Assembly: GCA_963791625.1 (NCBI GenBank)
Contig: CAWBTA010000015.1
Coordinates: 434,001-498,000, forward strand
Direction of reading: 5' to 3'
Length of the DNA stretch: 64,000 nt
From: JANMCE01 sp963791625
GTDB lineage: Bacteria > Actinomycetota > Acidimicrobiia > Acidimicrobiales > Ilumatobacteraceae
Of the stretch, positions 26,353-34,717 are shown in pieces (positions within the stretch are counted from its first letter, which is position 1; every line of letters begins with the position of its first letter). The position numbers were made by a program, and so were the translations under genes. Under the pieces are notes generated by a model. It was not told where the DNA came from and made no database searches. It saw nothing but the letters and a program-made list of their open reading frames with translations.

Positions 26353-27787
26353 ATGGACGATGATGCTCGCTACCGGGCCGTGCTCGGGAAGGATGCCCGC
26401 TTCGATGGGTGGTTCTTCACCGCGGTGACATCGACCGGCATCTACTGTCGGCCAAGCTGTCCCGCAATCACGCCGAAGCGGGCCAACGTTCGCTTCCACC
26501 CGACAGCAGCGGCCGCCCAGCAGGTTGGTTTTCGAGCATGCAAACGGTGTCGGCCAGACGCCACGCCGGGCTCTCCGGAATGGAACAGCCGGGCCGACTT
26601 GGCGGGTCGAGCGATGCGGCTGATTGCCGACGGCACGGTCGACCGCGACGGCGTGAGTGGCCTGGCGGAGCGGCTCGCCTACAGCGAACGCCAGCTCAAT
26701 CGGGTGCTGACCTCAGAGCTCGGCGCCGGGCCGCTTGCGCTCGCTCGGGCCCAACGGGCACAGACCGCCCGCATCCTGATAGAGACAACCGATCTGCCGT
26801 TCACCGAGGCGGCCTTCGCCTCGGGCTTCGCCAGTATCCGCCAGTTCAATGACACCATCCGCGAGGTGTACGCCGCGACGCCGACCGAGCTTCGGGCTAG
26901 GCGCAGCATTGCCGCAGCCACCCCAGGTCACATTCGTTTGCGCCTCGCCTTACGACCGCCGTTCGACGGCGATGGTCTGTTGCAGTTCCTGGGTGATCGC
27001 TGTATCGCCGGTGTGGAACAGGTCGTGGGCGGCACGTACCGACGCACGCTTCGCTTACCGCACGGCCACGGCCTCGTGGCCCTCACTCCATTGCCCGATC
27101 ACGTTGATTGCGACCTTCAACTCGCCGACCCCCGAGACCTGGCCGCCGCGGTGCAACGGTGCCGGCGACTCTTCGATCTTGATGCCGACCCGGTGTCCAT
27201 TGCTGAAGCACTGAGCGTCGATCCGTTGCTCGCGCCGCTCGTCATGAAGTACCCCGGCCGCCGCTCCCCGGGTCATGTCGACGGCACGGAGCTGGCGGTT
27301 CGAGCCGTGCTCGGTCAGCAAGTGAGCGTGGCCGGCGCCAGTACCCAACTGGGTCGCCTCGCGGCTCGACTCGGCGAGGCGCTGAGCATTGCCGACGATG
27401 CATTGACCCACGTCTTCCCCGACGCGTCACGCCATCGCCGAGAGCGATCCGGCGTTGCTCGGCATGCCTGCAGCCCGCCGTCATGCGCTGGTCGGTATGT
27501 GCGCCGCCATAGCGGAGGGCCGCGTCACCATCGACGCCGGTGTCGACCGCGACGCACTCGACGCCGCACTCGTTGCGTTGCCCGGCATAGGGTCATGGAC
27601 CGCGGCGTACGTGCGTATGCGAGCCCTCAGCGACCCCGACGTGTTCATGCCATCAGACCTCGGGGTGCGTCACGCCCTCGAAAGGCTCGACCGGCCCGGC
27701 GACCCCAAGTCAGCCGCGGCGCTGTCCGAATCCTGGCGCCCGTGGCGCAGTTACGCACTTGCCCTGCTCTGGGCATCACTTTCCTGA
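26353..27787 (+). CDS. AdaA-AlkA bifunctional DNA alkylation repair protein, frameshifted
   Basis: The N-terminal Ada zinc domain has STGIYCRPSCPA and the pair FRACKRC, so four cysteines where the methyl-accepting cysteine is C38 or its partner. An AraC-type helix-turn-helix follows (LAERLAYSERQLNRVLTSEL, AAFASGFASIRQFNDTIREV). Then comes an AlkA N-terminal beta domain and the HhH-GPD glycosylase, ELAVRAVLGQQVSVAGA. At about 27425 the frame shifts by an indel; the HhH and catalytic Asp continue as ALPGIGSWTAAYVRMRAL then VFMPSDLG, ending at 27787. Methyl phosphotriester sensing plus 3-methyladenine excision and ogt just downstream form an adaptive-response unit. Confidence 0.9.
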
Positions 27788-27807
27788 AGCCTGAAAGGAC
27801 AACACCC

Positions 27808-28287
27808 ATGTACTCCGTACTGTTCCAATCCCCCGTCGGCCAGCTGACGCTCGTCGCATCTGATGCCGGACTACGCGCCATCCTCTGGCCCAGCGAAAAG
27901 CCCGGCCGCGTGAAACTGCCCGACGTCAGCCAAGGTGACCACCCGGTTCTTCACGCGACGATCACGCAGTTGACCGAGTACTTCGCAAGGAAGCGCCAGA
28001 CGTTCGAAATCCCCCTCGATCTCCACGGCACCCCATTCCAGGTGAAAGCCTGGCGTTCGCTCGCCGACATCCCCTACGGGACGACCGCAAGCTACGCCGA
28101 ACAGGCCGATCGCCTCGGGGCGCCCAGGGCCGTGCGAGCCGTCGGTTCGGCCAACGGTCGCAACCCCATCTCCATCGTCCTCCCCTGCCATCGCGTGGTC
28201 GCGAGCAACGGTTCGCTCGCCGGTTTCGCCGGGGGCCTCGACGCCAAGCGCTGGCTGTTGGACTTCGAGTCTGGCGGGTCTATTTGA
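27808..28287 (+). CDS. ogt: Methylated-DNA--protein-cysteine methyltransferase
   Basis: 159 residues from ATG 27808, with GAAAGGAC upstream as ribosome-binding site. The active-site motif PISIVLPCHRVVASNGSLAG includes the alkyl-accepting cysteine of PCHRV. The helix-turn-helix part is FQVKAWRSLADIPYGTTASY. It repairs O6-alkylguanine by suicidal alkyl transfer. Because of the indel in the upstream Ada/AlkA gene, the preceding frame reads straight into this gene; the apparent 644-residue fusion is an artefact and the Ogt start here is supported by its own ribosome-binding site and family start (MYSVLFQSPVGQL). Confidence 0.94.
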   Translation: MYSVLFQSPVGQLTLVASDAGLRAILWPSEKPGRVKLPDVSQGDHPVLHATITQLTEYFARKRQTFEIPLDLHGTPFQVKAWRSLADIPYGTTASYAEQADRLGAPRAVRAVGSANGRNPISIVLPCHRVVASNGSLAGFAGGLDAKRWLLDFESGGSI

Positions 28288-28363
28288 AGAACAGCGAGAA
28301 CGCAGCCGCGCCAAAGATGGCAGCGAGCAGTAAGACGATGACAAGAGTGGTGGCGGGACGCAT
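28280..28363 (-). CDS. 27-residue single-pass membrane peptide
   Basis: ATG 28363 opens MRPATTLVIVLLLAAIFGAA then FSLFFK, an almost entirely hydrophobic helix with one N-terminal arginine and one C-terminal lysine. It begins 11 bases after the SAM hydrolase stop and overlaps the ogt stop on the other strand. No clear ribosome-binding site is present. The low-complexity hydrophobic run looks like a true small membrane protein, but there is no homology evidence. Confidence 0.4.
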   Translation of the reverse strand: MRPATTLVIVLLLAAIFGAAAFSLFFK

Positions 28364-28374
28364 CGTCAGTAAGC

Positions 28375-29229
28375 CTAGCGACGGGTCGGGAAGCCGACCG
28401 CAGTGGCGAAACCCTGCGGGCCATCGGACTTTGACAGGCGCACCTCGGTACCGGCGTTGAGACCCAGTTCCATCGCCGCCGAACCGCGGGCAAGGCACAC
28501 CGTAATCATGCCGTAGCTGTCGACCACGAGGCCGATGCCTGCACCGACATGGTCGAAAGTGTGCGCAAGCGAAGCCGACCGCGGGTCGTTGTCACCGAAG
28601 CGAACTCGAACGGTGTCACCCCACTGTTCAATTTCCTCAGGCCCGATGTTGAGCTGCGCGTTGCCGAAGCGATCGACCCACATCACCTCAGTGACAAGGT
28701 CGTCACCATCAATACGTGACAGGGGCACGACGCCCGGCAACAGCGTGATGGGGTCGACCAGCTCACCCAACTCGGCCAGGTCGACACCGTTGCAGAGGTG
28801 CGCCGTGACCGGGGCAAAGATGTCTCGGGCCGAAAAGGTCGGACCGGCGGCTTGCGCATGGAATGTCGTGTTCGACAACACCACCGAGCGACCAGCTCCG
28901 CCGGCCATGGCTACTGCGGGGGCCAAGAGCCCGTTGTCAGGCCCGACCAGCACACCTTCACCGTCGGCCACTTCGATGGCGATAGCCCGGCGGTCGGTGC
29001 CAACGGCCGGGTCGACGACAGCGAGCACGACACCACTGGCCACGTACTGAATGGCCCGGGCCAGCGCCAACGACCCGGCCCGCACGTCAAACGGAGCAAT
29101 GTCGTGGGTGAGGTCGATGATGGCGACATGGGGTGCCATCTCGCGGAAAACCGAACGCACCACGCCCACACCCTCGTCCACGGTTCCGAGGTCGGACAGG
29201 AAACTCACGGTTTGATAGCGACGGCCCAC
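28375..29229 (-). CDS. S-adenosyl-L-methionine hydrolase (SAM hydroxide adenosyltransferase, DUF62)
   Basis: About 284 residues from GTG 29229. Family motifs are VSFLSDLGTVDEGVGVVR (with the conserved Asp), IDLTHDIAPFDVRAG, VVDPAVGTDRRAIAIE, and VGPDNGLL. The C-terminal beta-barrel has VMWVDRFGNAQLNI. These enzymes hydrolyse SAM to adenosine and methionine, and are related to fluorinase. Start choice rests on the family N-terminus: the frame remains open to 29274, but GTG 29229 is 6 residues before the first conserved strand. No halide-site loop insertion is evident. Confidence 0.9.
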   Translation of the reverse strand: MGRRYQTVSFLSDLGTVDEGVGVVRSVFREMAPHVAIIDLTHDIAPFDVRAGSLALARAIQYVASGVVLAVVDPAVGTDRRAIAIEVADGEGVLVGPDNGLLAPAVAMAGGAGRSVVLSNTTFHAQAAGPTFSARDIFAPVTAHLCNGVDLAELGELVDPITLLPGVVPLSRIDGDDLVTEVMWVDRFGNAQLNIGPEEIEQWGDTVRVRFGDNDPRSASLAHTFDHVGAGIGLVVDSYGMITVCLARGSAAMELGLNAGTEVRLSKSDGPQGFATAVGFPTRR

Positions 29230-29425
29230 GACGCTCAGGCTAATGCAGGGCTGGTGGCGACCCCCCGGCGACACCAGCCCTGGACGCTGCCGTTGCCGGC
29301 GCGAACAACCGGTTAAGCCTGAAGGAGACCTTCAGAAGAACCCGGTAGGAGGACACTACGACAAATCCCTCAGCCGTGAAAAGTGTCACTTTGTCAAGAT
29401 TCCTGAGAACTACCCAAATGGCCAA

Positions 29426-30226
29426 TTATTGGCCTAATTCCTTGCTTCTGGCGGCCGCAGCGGCCACGGCCTCAATGAACGCCGAGCGTACTGCGCCCCG
29501 TTCAAGCTCTCGCAGACCGGCGGCGGTCGTCCCTCCGGGGGACGTCACCGCGGCTCTGAGGACGGCCGGTTCATCACCGGTTTCCTTCAGCATTGTGCCC
29601 GCCCCCAGCATGAGTTGAGCCACCAATGCCTTGGCGGTCGGACGGGTGAGGCCCGCCAGGACGCCGCCTTCGACGAGCGCTTCTGCGACCAAGAACAGGT
29701 ACGCAGGGCCGCTGCCGGACAGTCCGGTGACGGCATCGAGGAGATGCTCGGGCACGGTGACCGACATGCCGACCGCGTCGAGAATGGAAGCGGCCCAGGC
29801 AAGGTCATCTTCACCGGCAAATGTCCCGGCGGAAATGGCTGCAGCCCCGGCCCCGACCAGAGCCGGCGTGTTTGGCATCGAGCGAATAACGGCGACCGAG
29901 CTACCGATGGCCGCCTCCATCGCGGCCGTCGTGATGCCAGCCGCAACCGACAACACGCGGCTCACACCGAGCGCTGCAAGTGAGGCACCCAAGTCGGCTA
30001 CCTGGTACGGCTTCACCGCAATCAGTGCGGCGTCGGCACTTTCAATCTTTGTTGCAGAATCAACAATCGTGAGCGCTGGATGACGTTGCTGGAGAGCGTC
30101 GCGTGTTGGTTCATACACATCCACGACGACCAGTTCCTCCTGCGTGGCCCACCCATTCGCCAGCAGACCACCAATCAGTGCGCCACCCATGTTGCCGCCC
30201 CCAAATACCGCAAGCCGAAATCTCAT
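29426..30226 (-). CDS. proC: Pyrroline-5-carboxylate reductase
   Basis: ProC makes L-proline from pyrroline-5-carboxylate with NAD(P)H, in the cytosol. The 266 residues show the N-terminal Rossmann site FGGGNMGGALIGGL, the AVKPYQV strand, VIRSMPNTPALVG, and the C-terminal catalytic helix segment LLDAVTGLSGSGPAYLFL with SPGGTTAAGLREL. It stands alone; the next gene downstream begins 196 bases later. Confidence 0.96.
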   Translation of the reverse strand: MRFRLAVFGGGNMGGALIGGLLANGWATQEELVVVDVYEPTRDALQQRHPALTIVDSATKIESADAALIAVKPYQVADLGASLAALGVSRVLSVAAGITTAAMEAAIGSSVAVIRSMPNTPALVGAGAAAISAGTFAGEDDLAWAASILDAVGMSVTVPEHLLDAVTGLSGSGPAYLFLVAEALVEGGVLAGLTRPTAKALVAQLMLGAGTMLKETGDEPAVLRAAVTSPGGTTAAGLRELERGAVRSAFIEAVAAAAARSKELGQ

Positions 30227-30250
30227 ACCGAGAGGATAGGAGAGTCAGAT

Positions 30251-30310
30251 GAGTCCGGCTGTCGGTGGCTTGCTCGTCTTCCCCGAACGTTGGCTCCTAC
30301 AGCCGGACTC
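30251..30310. repeat. 12-bp perfect inverted repeat upstream of proC
   Basis: GAGTCCGGCTGT at 30251-30262 is exactly complementary to ACAGCCGGACTC at 30299-30310, with 36 bases between. It lies 25 bases before the proC start. It could be a protein-binding site or a stem in the proC leader; it is too spaced for a simple terminator. No other sign of a function was seen in the 258-base gap. Confidence 0.35.
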
Positions 30311-30484
30311 GTACGAAGAGTGTGCCGCCTACCCAGCGAATCGGAAGTAAGGGCGGTGTGCTTCACCATCCGCGCGATTAGGCCGTTTTCATTCGCGGAG
30401 AAGCACCGGTTGCAGGTCGTGTGGACTCACTTCTTGTCGTTACGCGTGAACGAATCGGCGCAATGCGCGAATGCGACAGAGCCG

Positions 30485-30946
30485 TTACGGGAATGCGAGG
30501 CGCACGAGGGTGGGAAACGTGCGCTCGACTTCGGTGAAGAGGGTGCCGATGACGCGGTCGAGTGCGGCATCGGTTACGCCGCCCGAAGCAATCTCACCGC
30601 GGAGGAACAGAGCGTCCTCGATACCGATTGAGTAATGGCAGCCGACCAGGAGATCGTTGCGCCGCAGAACAAGTTCGAAGATTTCCGGCCCATGTTGTGG
30701 GGGCCATGGCAGTACGTAGGTTTCGTAACGGAGCGAGCGCTGGCCAAGCGTGAGCCACACCGTGGTGAACTCTTTCTGTTCGCCGCCCAGTCGTACGTAC
30801 CAACGACGTTCACCCGGTCCGCAGTCGTCCGGTCCGCCGTGATCGACCGCAAGCATGGCGTCGTTGGTGACGAGGTAATGCGCCAGCCAACCATCGATAT
30901 CGGACGCCAGGTCGGAGAATGCACTGGCGCCGAGGGCTTCATCCAC
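30485..30946 (-). CDS. YbjN-domain protein next to mshA
   Basis: 153 residues; RRWYVRLGGEQKEFTTVWLT, SLRYETYVLPWPPQ, FELVLRRNDLLVG and HYSIGIEDALFLRGEI fit the YbjN fold (type III secretion chaperone-like). The gene begins 6 bases after the mshA stop. The order mshA then a YbjN gene is the same as in mycobacteria (Rv0486-Rv0487), which supports the identification. The role is unknown; YbjN proteins have been linked to stress phenotypes in E. coli. Confidence 0.78.
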   Translation of the reverse strand: MDEALGASAFSDLASDIDGWLAHYLVTNDAMLAVDHGGPDDCGPGERRWYVRLGGEQKEFTTVWLTLGQRSLRYETYVLPWPPQHGPEIFELVLRRNDLLVGCHYSIGIEDALFLRGEIASGGVTDAALDRVIGTLFTEVERTFPTLVRLAFP

Positions 30947-30952
30947 AACGCG

Positions 30953-32195
30953 TCACATGCAGTCGACGAGGCGGTCAGCGGTGAGATCCATGTAGAGCCG
31001 CCGCAACCGTCCCGCGGCCGCGGTCCACGTGTACCGCTTTGCCCGCACTGCTGCGGCGCGGCTCATCTGCGTGGCGAGCGACGGGTAGTCGAGGATCTCA
31101 GCGGTGTACGCCGCGAACACGTTCGGGTCACGGCCCTGCACCAGGAAACCCGGTATGGCCGTGGTCGACCAGGGTGATCAAACCGCCCACGCCGGCGGCC
31201 ACCACGGGGGTGCCGCAGGCGGCAGCTTCAAGAGCAACGAGCCCGAAGCTCTCGCTGCGGCTCGGCACCAGCACGACATCGGCGGCCCGGTAGTAGGTGG
31301 ACAGCAGATGGTGAGGTTGCGGCGCGATGAACCGCACCTGATCGGTGACGCCAAGGTCGTTCACCAGTTTCACCAACGCGGCCACTTCGGTGTCGCCCTC
31401 GCGTCCGCTGGCGCCGCCCACGATCATCAGGATTGCATCCGGACGATGCAGTGCGGCGAGCGCGCGGACGGCCACATCGGCGCCCTTTAACGGTTGGATG
31501 CGACCGACAAACAGCAGGACGGGGTGATCACCTAGCCCGATCGCAGCACGGGCACCGCGCCGGTCGCCAGGCGCGAAGAAGGCGTGATCCACACCCGGTG
31601 CCACGATCTCGACGCGGCCGGGCGGACTGCCGTACAGACGACGGAACTGGCTCTCTTCTTCGGTGCAGCTGACGCAGATGGCGTCGGCGCAGCCGATGAT
31701 GCCGGCCTCGGACTGTTCACGGCGCTTCGGTTCCGGGTCGCCGCCTTCGGCCTTGACTCGCGCGAGCGTGTGGAAGGTGGATACGAGCGGAATGTCACGC
31801 TCGTGCTTGATGCGGTGACCGGCCATGCCCGACAGCCAGTAGTTTGCGTGCACGACATCGGCGCCGCCGCGCCGGTCCATGTCGGCCATCACGCTGTCGG
31901 CAAACTCATTCACGAGATCGGGCAGGTGCTCCTTCGGCAGATCGAACGGGCCGGCATTGACGTGCACCACACGGAAGCCGGGCTCGACGTACATCTCGTC
32001 GGGAAGATCGGGACACCAGCGCCGTACATAGGTGGTGCAGTCGACCCCGCCCTGGGCCAGCGCCGATACGAGTTCGCGCACATAGACGTTCATGCCACCG
32101 GCATCGGCCGAACCGGCCTGAGCCAGCGGCGATGTGTGCATCGACAGCATGGCCACCCGTCGAACGGCTGGCTCGTTGTCCATCTCGTCCATCAC
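30953..32195 (-). CDS. mshA: D-inositol-3-phosphate glycosyltransferase (mycothiol synthesis), one frameshift
   Basis: MshA transfers GlcNAc from UDP-GlcNAc to inositol-3-phosphate, the first step of mycothiol synthesis. The start includes MLSMHTSPLAQAG and DAGGMNVYVRELV, the MshA N-terminus. The GT-B donor site is VGRIQPLKGADVAVRAL and SRSESFGLVALEAAACGTPV. After LVDHGHTGF the frame is lost near 31145; removing one C from TTTCCTGG restores VQGRDPNVFAAYTAEIL and the expected end at 30953. A sequencing indel is likely because mycothiol synthesis is normally conserved in this phylum. Confidence 0.93.
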
Positions 32196-32241
32196 GCCCC
32201 AAACCGTAGGCGAGGCGCGCCCGTGTGCGCTCCTCGAACGA

Positions 32242-32775
32242 TCAGCCTAGGACTGATTCGACCGAAACCTCACCCTCGCGGAAGCGACGGATCACTTCGG
32301 CCGACAAGGCATCGAACGCCTCCAAAGCCCAGCGACGACGATCGGAGATCGTGCGCTCGAGCGCAACCAGGCGGTCGGTCACGGCACTGATATGAGCATC
32401 GGTCGATGCTGGGAGTGACACGAGCGACTGACCGTCGAGGATCGAGTCGAGCTCGGCTTCCAGCACGGGGTCGTCGTTTTCACCAATATCGCGCGAGCGG
32501 AAACCGGCGCTGCTCCCCTGCACCCGGCCGGACAGCATCTCGGGGAGAGCCGCTACGAGTTCGGCCAGATTGGACGCGGGTAACCCGGCGGCTCGACGGT
32601 CACGCTCGGCCTGAACGATGTCGAGGCGTCCCTGTACAAGCCGGCGGGCGAACGAGAGCTGGGCTTCGAGCTGCCCGCACGCCGAACGCATCTTGCGCAC
32701 GTCATCGAGCGGCTTGACACCGAGGTCGCTCAGGAAATCGGGGGATGCGATGCGGGCGTGCCAGGACGGGTCCAT
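32242..32775 (-). CDS. RsiG-like c-di-GMP-binding anti-sigma factor family protein
   Basis: 177 residues forming long helices. The segment E37-x3-S41-x2-R44-x3-Q48-x3-D52 reproduces in full the E(X)3S(X)2R(X)3Q(X)3D c-di-GMP signature of RsiG, the anti-sigma factor that holds WhiG in Streptomyces. Flanking sequence (FARRLVQGRLDIVQAE) fits family members. Only one copy of the motif is visible, as in the Rubrobacter form that I recall as a homodimer, whereas Streptomyces RsiG has two. It lies 46 bases before mshA and 9 bases after the moaD-like gene. No sigma gene is in the window. Confidence 0.8.
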   Translation of the reverse strand: MDPSWHARIASPDFLSDLGVKPLDDVRKMRSACGQLEAQLSFARRLVQGRLDIVQAERDRRAAGLPASNLAELVAALPEMLSGRVQGSSAGFRSRDIGENDDPVLEAELDSILDGQSLVSLPASTDAHISAVTDRLVALERTISDRRRWALEAFDALSAEVIRRFREGEVSVESVLG

Positions 32776-32784
32776 GGCGGGAGG

Positions 32785-33033
32785 CTATGCCGCTCCGCAG
32801 CCGCCGGACACCGGGGGCAACACAGCGACCTCATCACGATCCGCCACCGCGGTCGAACCCTGCGCCGGTTCACCGTTCACCCAAATACGGCAGATAGCCA
32901 GAACGGCCCCGAACGAGGGGCCGAATTGAGCCGTGGCAGCACCCAGCACCTCGTCGACGGTGCCGCCGGCAATCTCGGCGCGGTTTACCCCGGCCGCTTC
33001 ACGGGCACTGGCAAAAAGTCGAAGAACTGCCAC
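32785..33033 (-). CDS. MoaD/ThiS-family sulfur-carrier protein
   Basis: 82 residues from GTG 33033, with AAGGTGG at good spacing upstream. The beta-grasp pattern is VAVLRLFASAREAAGVNRAE, VLGAATAQFG, WVNGEPAQ and ADRDEVAVLPPVSGG. MoaD carries thiocarboxylate sulfur for molybdopterin on a terminal Gly-Gly. Here four residues, CGAA, follow the GG, so the tail would have to be removed before activation, or the protein is a MoaD-like variant. No moaE, moeB or JAMM protease is in the window. Confidence 0.8.
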   Translation of the reverse strand: MAVLRLFASAREAAGVNRAEIAGGTVDEVLGAATAQFGPSFGAVLAICRIWVNGEPAQGSTAVADRDEVAVLPPVSGGCGAA

Positions 33034-33077
33034 AACCGGCCACCTTACCGAGGCTGGGACCGGTACCGTTATCCGCC

Positions 33078-33680
33078 ATGGCCTCGACCCGCATTCTTCT
33101 CGTGCGCCATGGCCAATCCACCTGGAATGCCCTCGGAAAGTGGCAGGGTCGGGCCGATCCACCCCTCTCTCCTTTGGGTCAGCAGCAGGCGGCGTCGGCC
33201 GCAACCCGAATCGGCATCGTTGATGCGGTCATCAGCAGCCCACTGGTTCGGGCCCGTCAAACCGCCGAAATCATCGCAGAGGGCATCGGCGTCGGTCCGG
33301 TCGACACCGACAACCGCCTGATCGAAACCGACGCGGGCGACTGGACGGGGCTGACATTCCATGAGATCCGCACCGGCTGGCCGGGCTGGCTCGATCAGCA
33401 CAAGTGGCCGGACAACTTCGAGAAGGAGATCGATATCGTGGCGCGCATGGCGGAGGCCCTCATCGATATCGCGGCTCGGCATCCGGGTGCAAGTGTCGTG
33501 GCCGTGACCCACAGCGGCGCCATGCGGAACCTCGACCGCTCGCTCGGCGACCACGACCCGAGCATCCCCAACCTCGCCGCTCGTTGGTACGACGTGAATG
33601 AGTTCAGCATCGCTGGCGGCGAGCGCCTGCTCCTGGCCGACCCCGAACACACGACGTTCACGGGCACTGCGCAGGTCTGA
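33078..33680 (+). CDS. Histidine phosphatase (phosphoglycerate-mutase-like)
   Basis: 200 residues. The RHG motif with catalytic His is ILLVRHGQSTWNALGKWQGR; the second arginine is in SSPLVRARQTAEII; the general acid is E in LIETDAGDWTGLT; and the second His is VVAVTHSGAMR. It is a small branch-2-type phosphatase acting on an unknown phospho-substrate. It starts 44 bases from the divergent moaD-like gene, and the peptidase gene follows five bases later. Confidence 0.93.
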   Translation: MASTRILLVRHGQSTWNALGKWQGRADPPLSPLGQQQAASAATRIGIVDAVISSPLVRARQTAEIIAEGIGVGPVDTDNRLIETDAGDWTGLTFHEIRTGWPGWLDQHKWPDNFEKEIDIVARMAEALIDIAARHPGASVVAVTHSGAMRNLDRSLGDHDPSIPNLAARWYDVNEFSIAGGERLLLADPEHTTFTGTAQV

Positions 33681-33685
33681 GACTG

Positions 33686-34288
33686 ATGCGACGACATCGA
33701 CCCTTTGGCGGGCCCGCCCTCCCCGGCTTCGAGACGTTCGAGCCGCCGGCACCCGCGCCCGAACCAGTCGACCCCGTTCCGGTCTCCTCGCCGATCACCG
33801 AGCTGCCGTTCGCAGTCACCGTCATACGCAGCGGTCGCCGCAAGACCACCGTCGGGGCACAGTTGGTTGGCAATACCCTGACCGTCACGGTGCCGTCATG
33901 GATGGCAGAGGTGGAAATCGAGCGCTGGACGGCCGAGATGAGCCGCCGTTTCGCCCGCAAGATGTCCACCGAGTCGATTGACCTTCGGGCCCGCGCCACC
34001 GCGCTGGCGCGCCGCTACGACCTTCCCCGCGCCCGTGAGATCAAGTGGGACGAGATGAAAACCCGATGGGGCAGCTGCACCATGGCCACCGCTTCCATTC
34101 GTGTGTCCTCTCGACTCGCCGCGTTCCCCGATTGGGTTCTCGATTACGTGATCGTGCACGAACTGGCGCACCTCGAGGTTCCCGATCATTCCCCTGCGTT
34201 CTGGAAAGTGGTCGACCGCTACCCGAAAGCCGAGCGGGCCAAGGGGTATCTGATGGCCAAGGCGGGCGACGACCAGGACGCAGACTGA
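33686..34288 (+). CDS. YgjP/SprT-like zinc metallopeptidase (DUF45)
   Basis: 200 residues with a Pro-rich N-terminal stretch (to about residue 40), then the DUF45 domain. KWDEMKTRWGSCTMATASIR is the W-G-S-C strand motif, and VIVHELAHLEVPDHSPAFWK carries the HExxH zinc site with the third ligand in DHSPAFW. The family is predicted to be cytosolic or wall-associated zinc peptidases. It is joined to the upstream phosphatase gene (5-base gap). Confidence 0.88.
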   Translation: MRRHRPFGGPALPGFETFEPPAPAPEPVDPVPVSSPITELPFAVTVIRSGRRKTTVGAQLVGNTLTVTVPSWMAEVEIERWTAEMSRRFARKMSTESIDLRARATALARRYDLPRAREIKWDEMKTRWGSCTMATASIRVSSRLAAFPDWVLDYVIVHELAHLEVPDHSPAFWKVVDRYPKAERAKGYLMAKAGDDQDAD

Positions 34289-34377
34289 TGATCTGACCAC
34301 GGCCCGCGCCGACTCTTGACGAGTTCCTGACAAGATATATGGGCCAAACGGCCTAGGCGGTCGCTACCTTGGAGGCC

Positions 34378-34644
34378 ATGTCTTTCCCACCGATCGGTGG
34401 GCTCGCCGCGGGCATGTCCCGTCGCCGATACGCCGTGTTGGCCGAATCTGACCGAGAGCTCATCGCCAGACTCCGCCGAGAGTCTGCCCTCCCCGTTGCG
34501 GCGATTGCCGCCCTCTTGTGCACCACGGAAACCGCCGTGATCCGGGTCTGCAAGGAGGCCGGCGCCGTCTCGCAGTACTCGAGCCCGCCCTATCGGCGCC
34601 GGTCACCTCGCCGGGCCGTCGACGGCTCCGACACGAAGCCATAA
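34378..34644 (+). CDS. Small basic protein with helix-turn-helix-like centre
   Basis: 88 residues from ATG 34378; the GGAGG lies only two bases upstream, so an inner start at ATG 34414 is also possible. The centre, LIARLRRESALPVAAIAALL then TTETAVIRVCKEAG, looks like a short helix-turn-helix. The tail is Arg/Ser/Pro-rich. No family recognised. It lies 73 bases upstream of fhs on the same strand. Confidence 0.45.
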   Translation: MSFPPIGGLAAGMSRRRYAVLAESDRELIARLRRESALPVAAIAALLCTTETAVIRVCKEAGAVSQYSSPPYRRRSPRRAVDGSDTKP

Positions 34645-34717
34645 CGTTCGTTTCAACATCGCCGGTCAATTCGCGCCACAATGTGACGTCCCTCACACAA
34701 CGGAGTGCGAAACCGTC

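Noticed and set aside
26353..28287. A single 644-residue Ada-AlkA-Ogt protein
   Set aside because: The stretch after about residue 358 is Arg/His-rich nonsense until Ogt begins; the true AlkA end is in another frame.
30251..30310. Intrinsic terminator upstream of proC
   Set aside because: The 12-bp arms are 36 bases apart with no T tract; kept as a repeat only.
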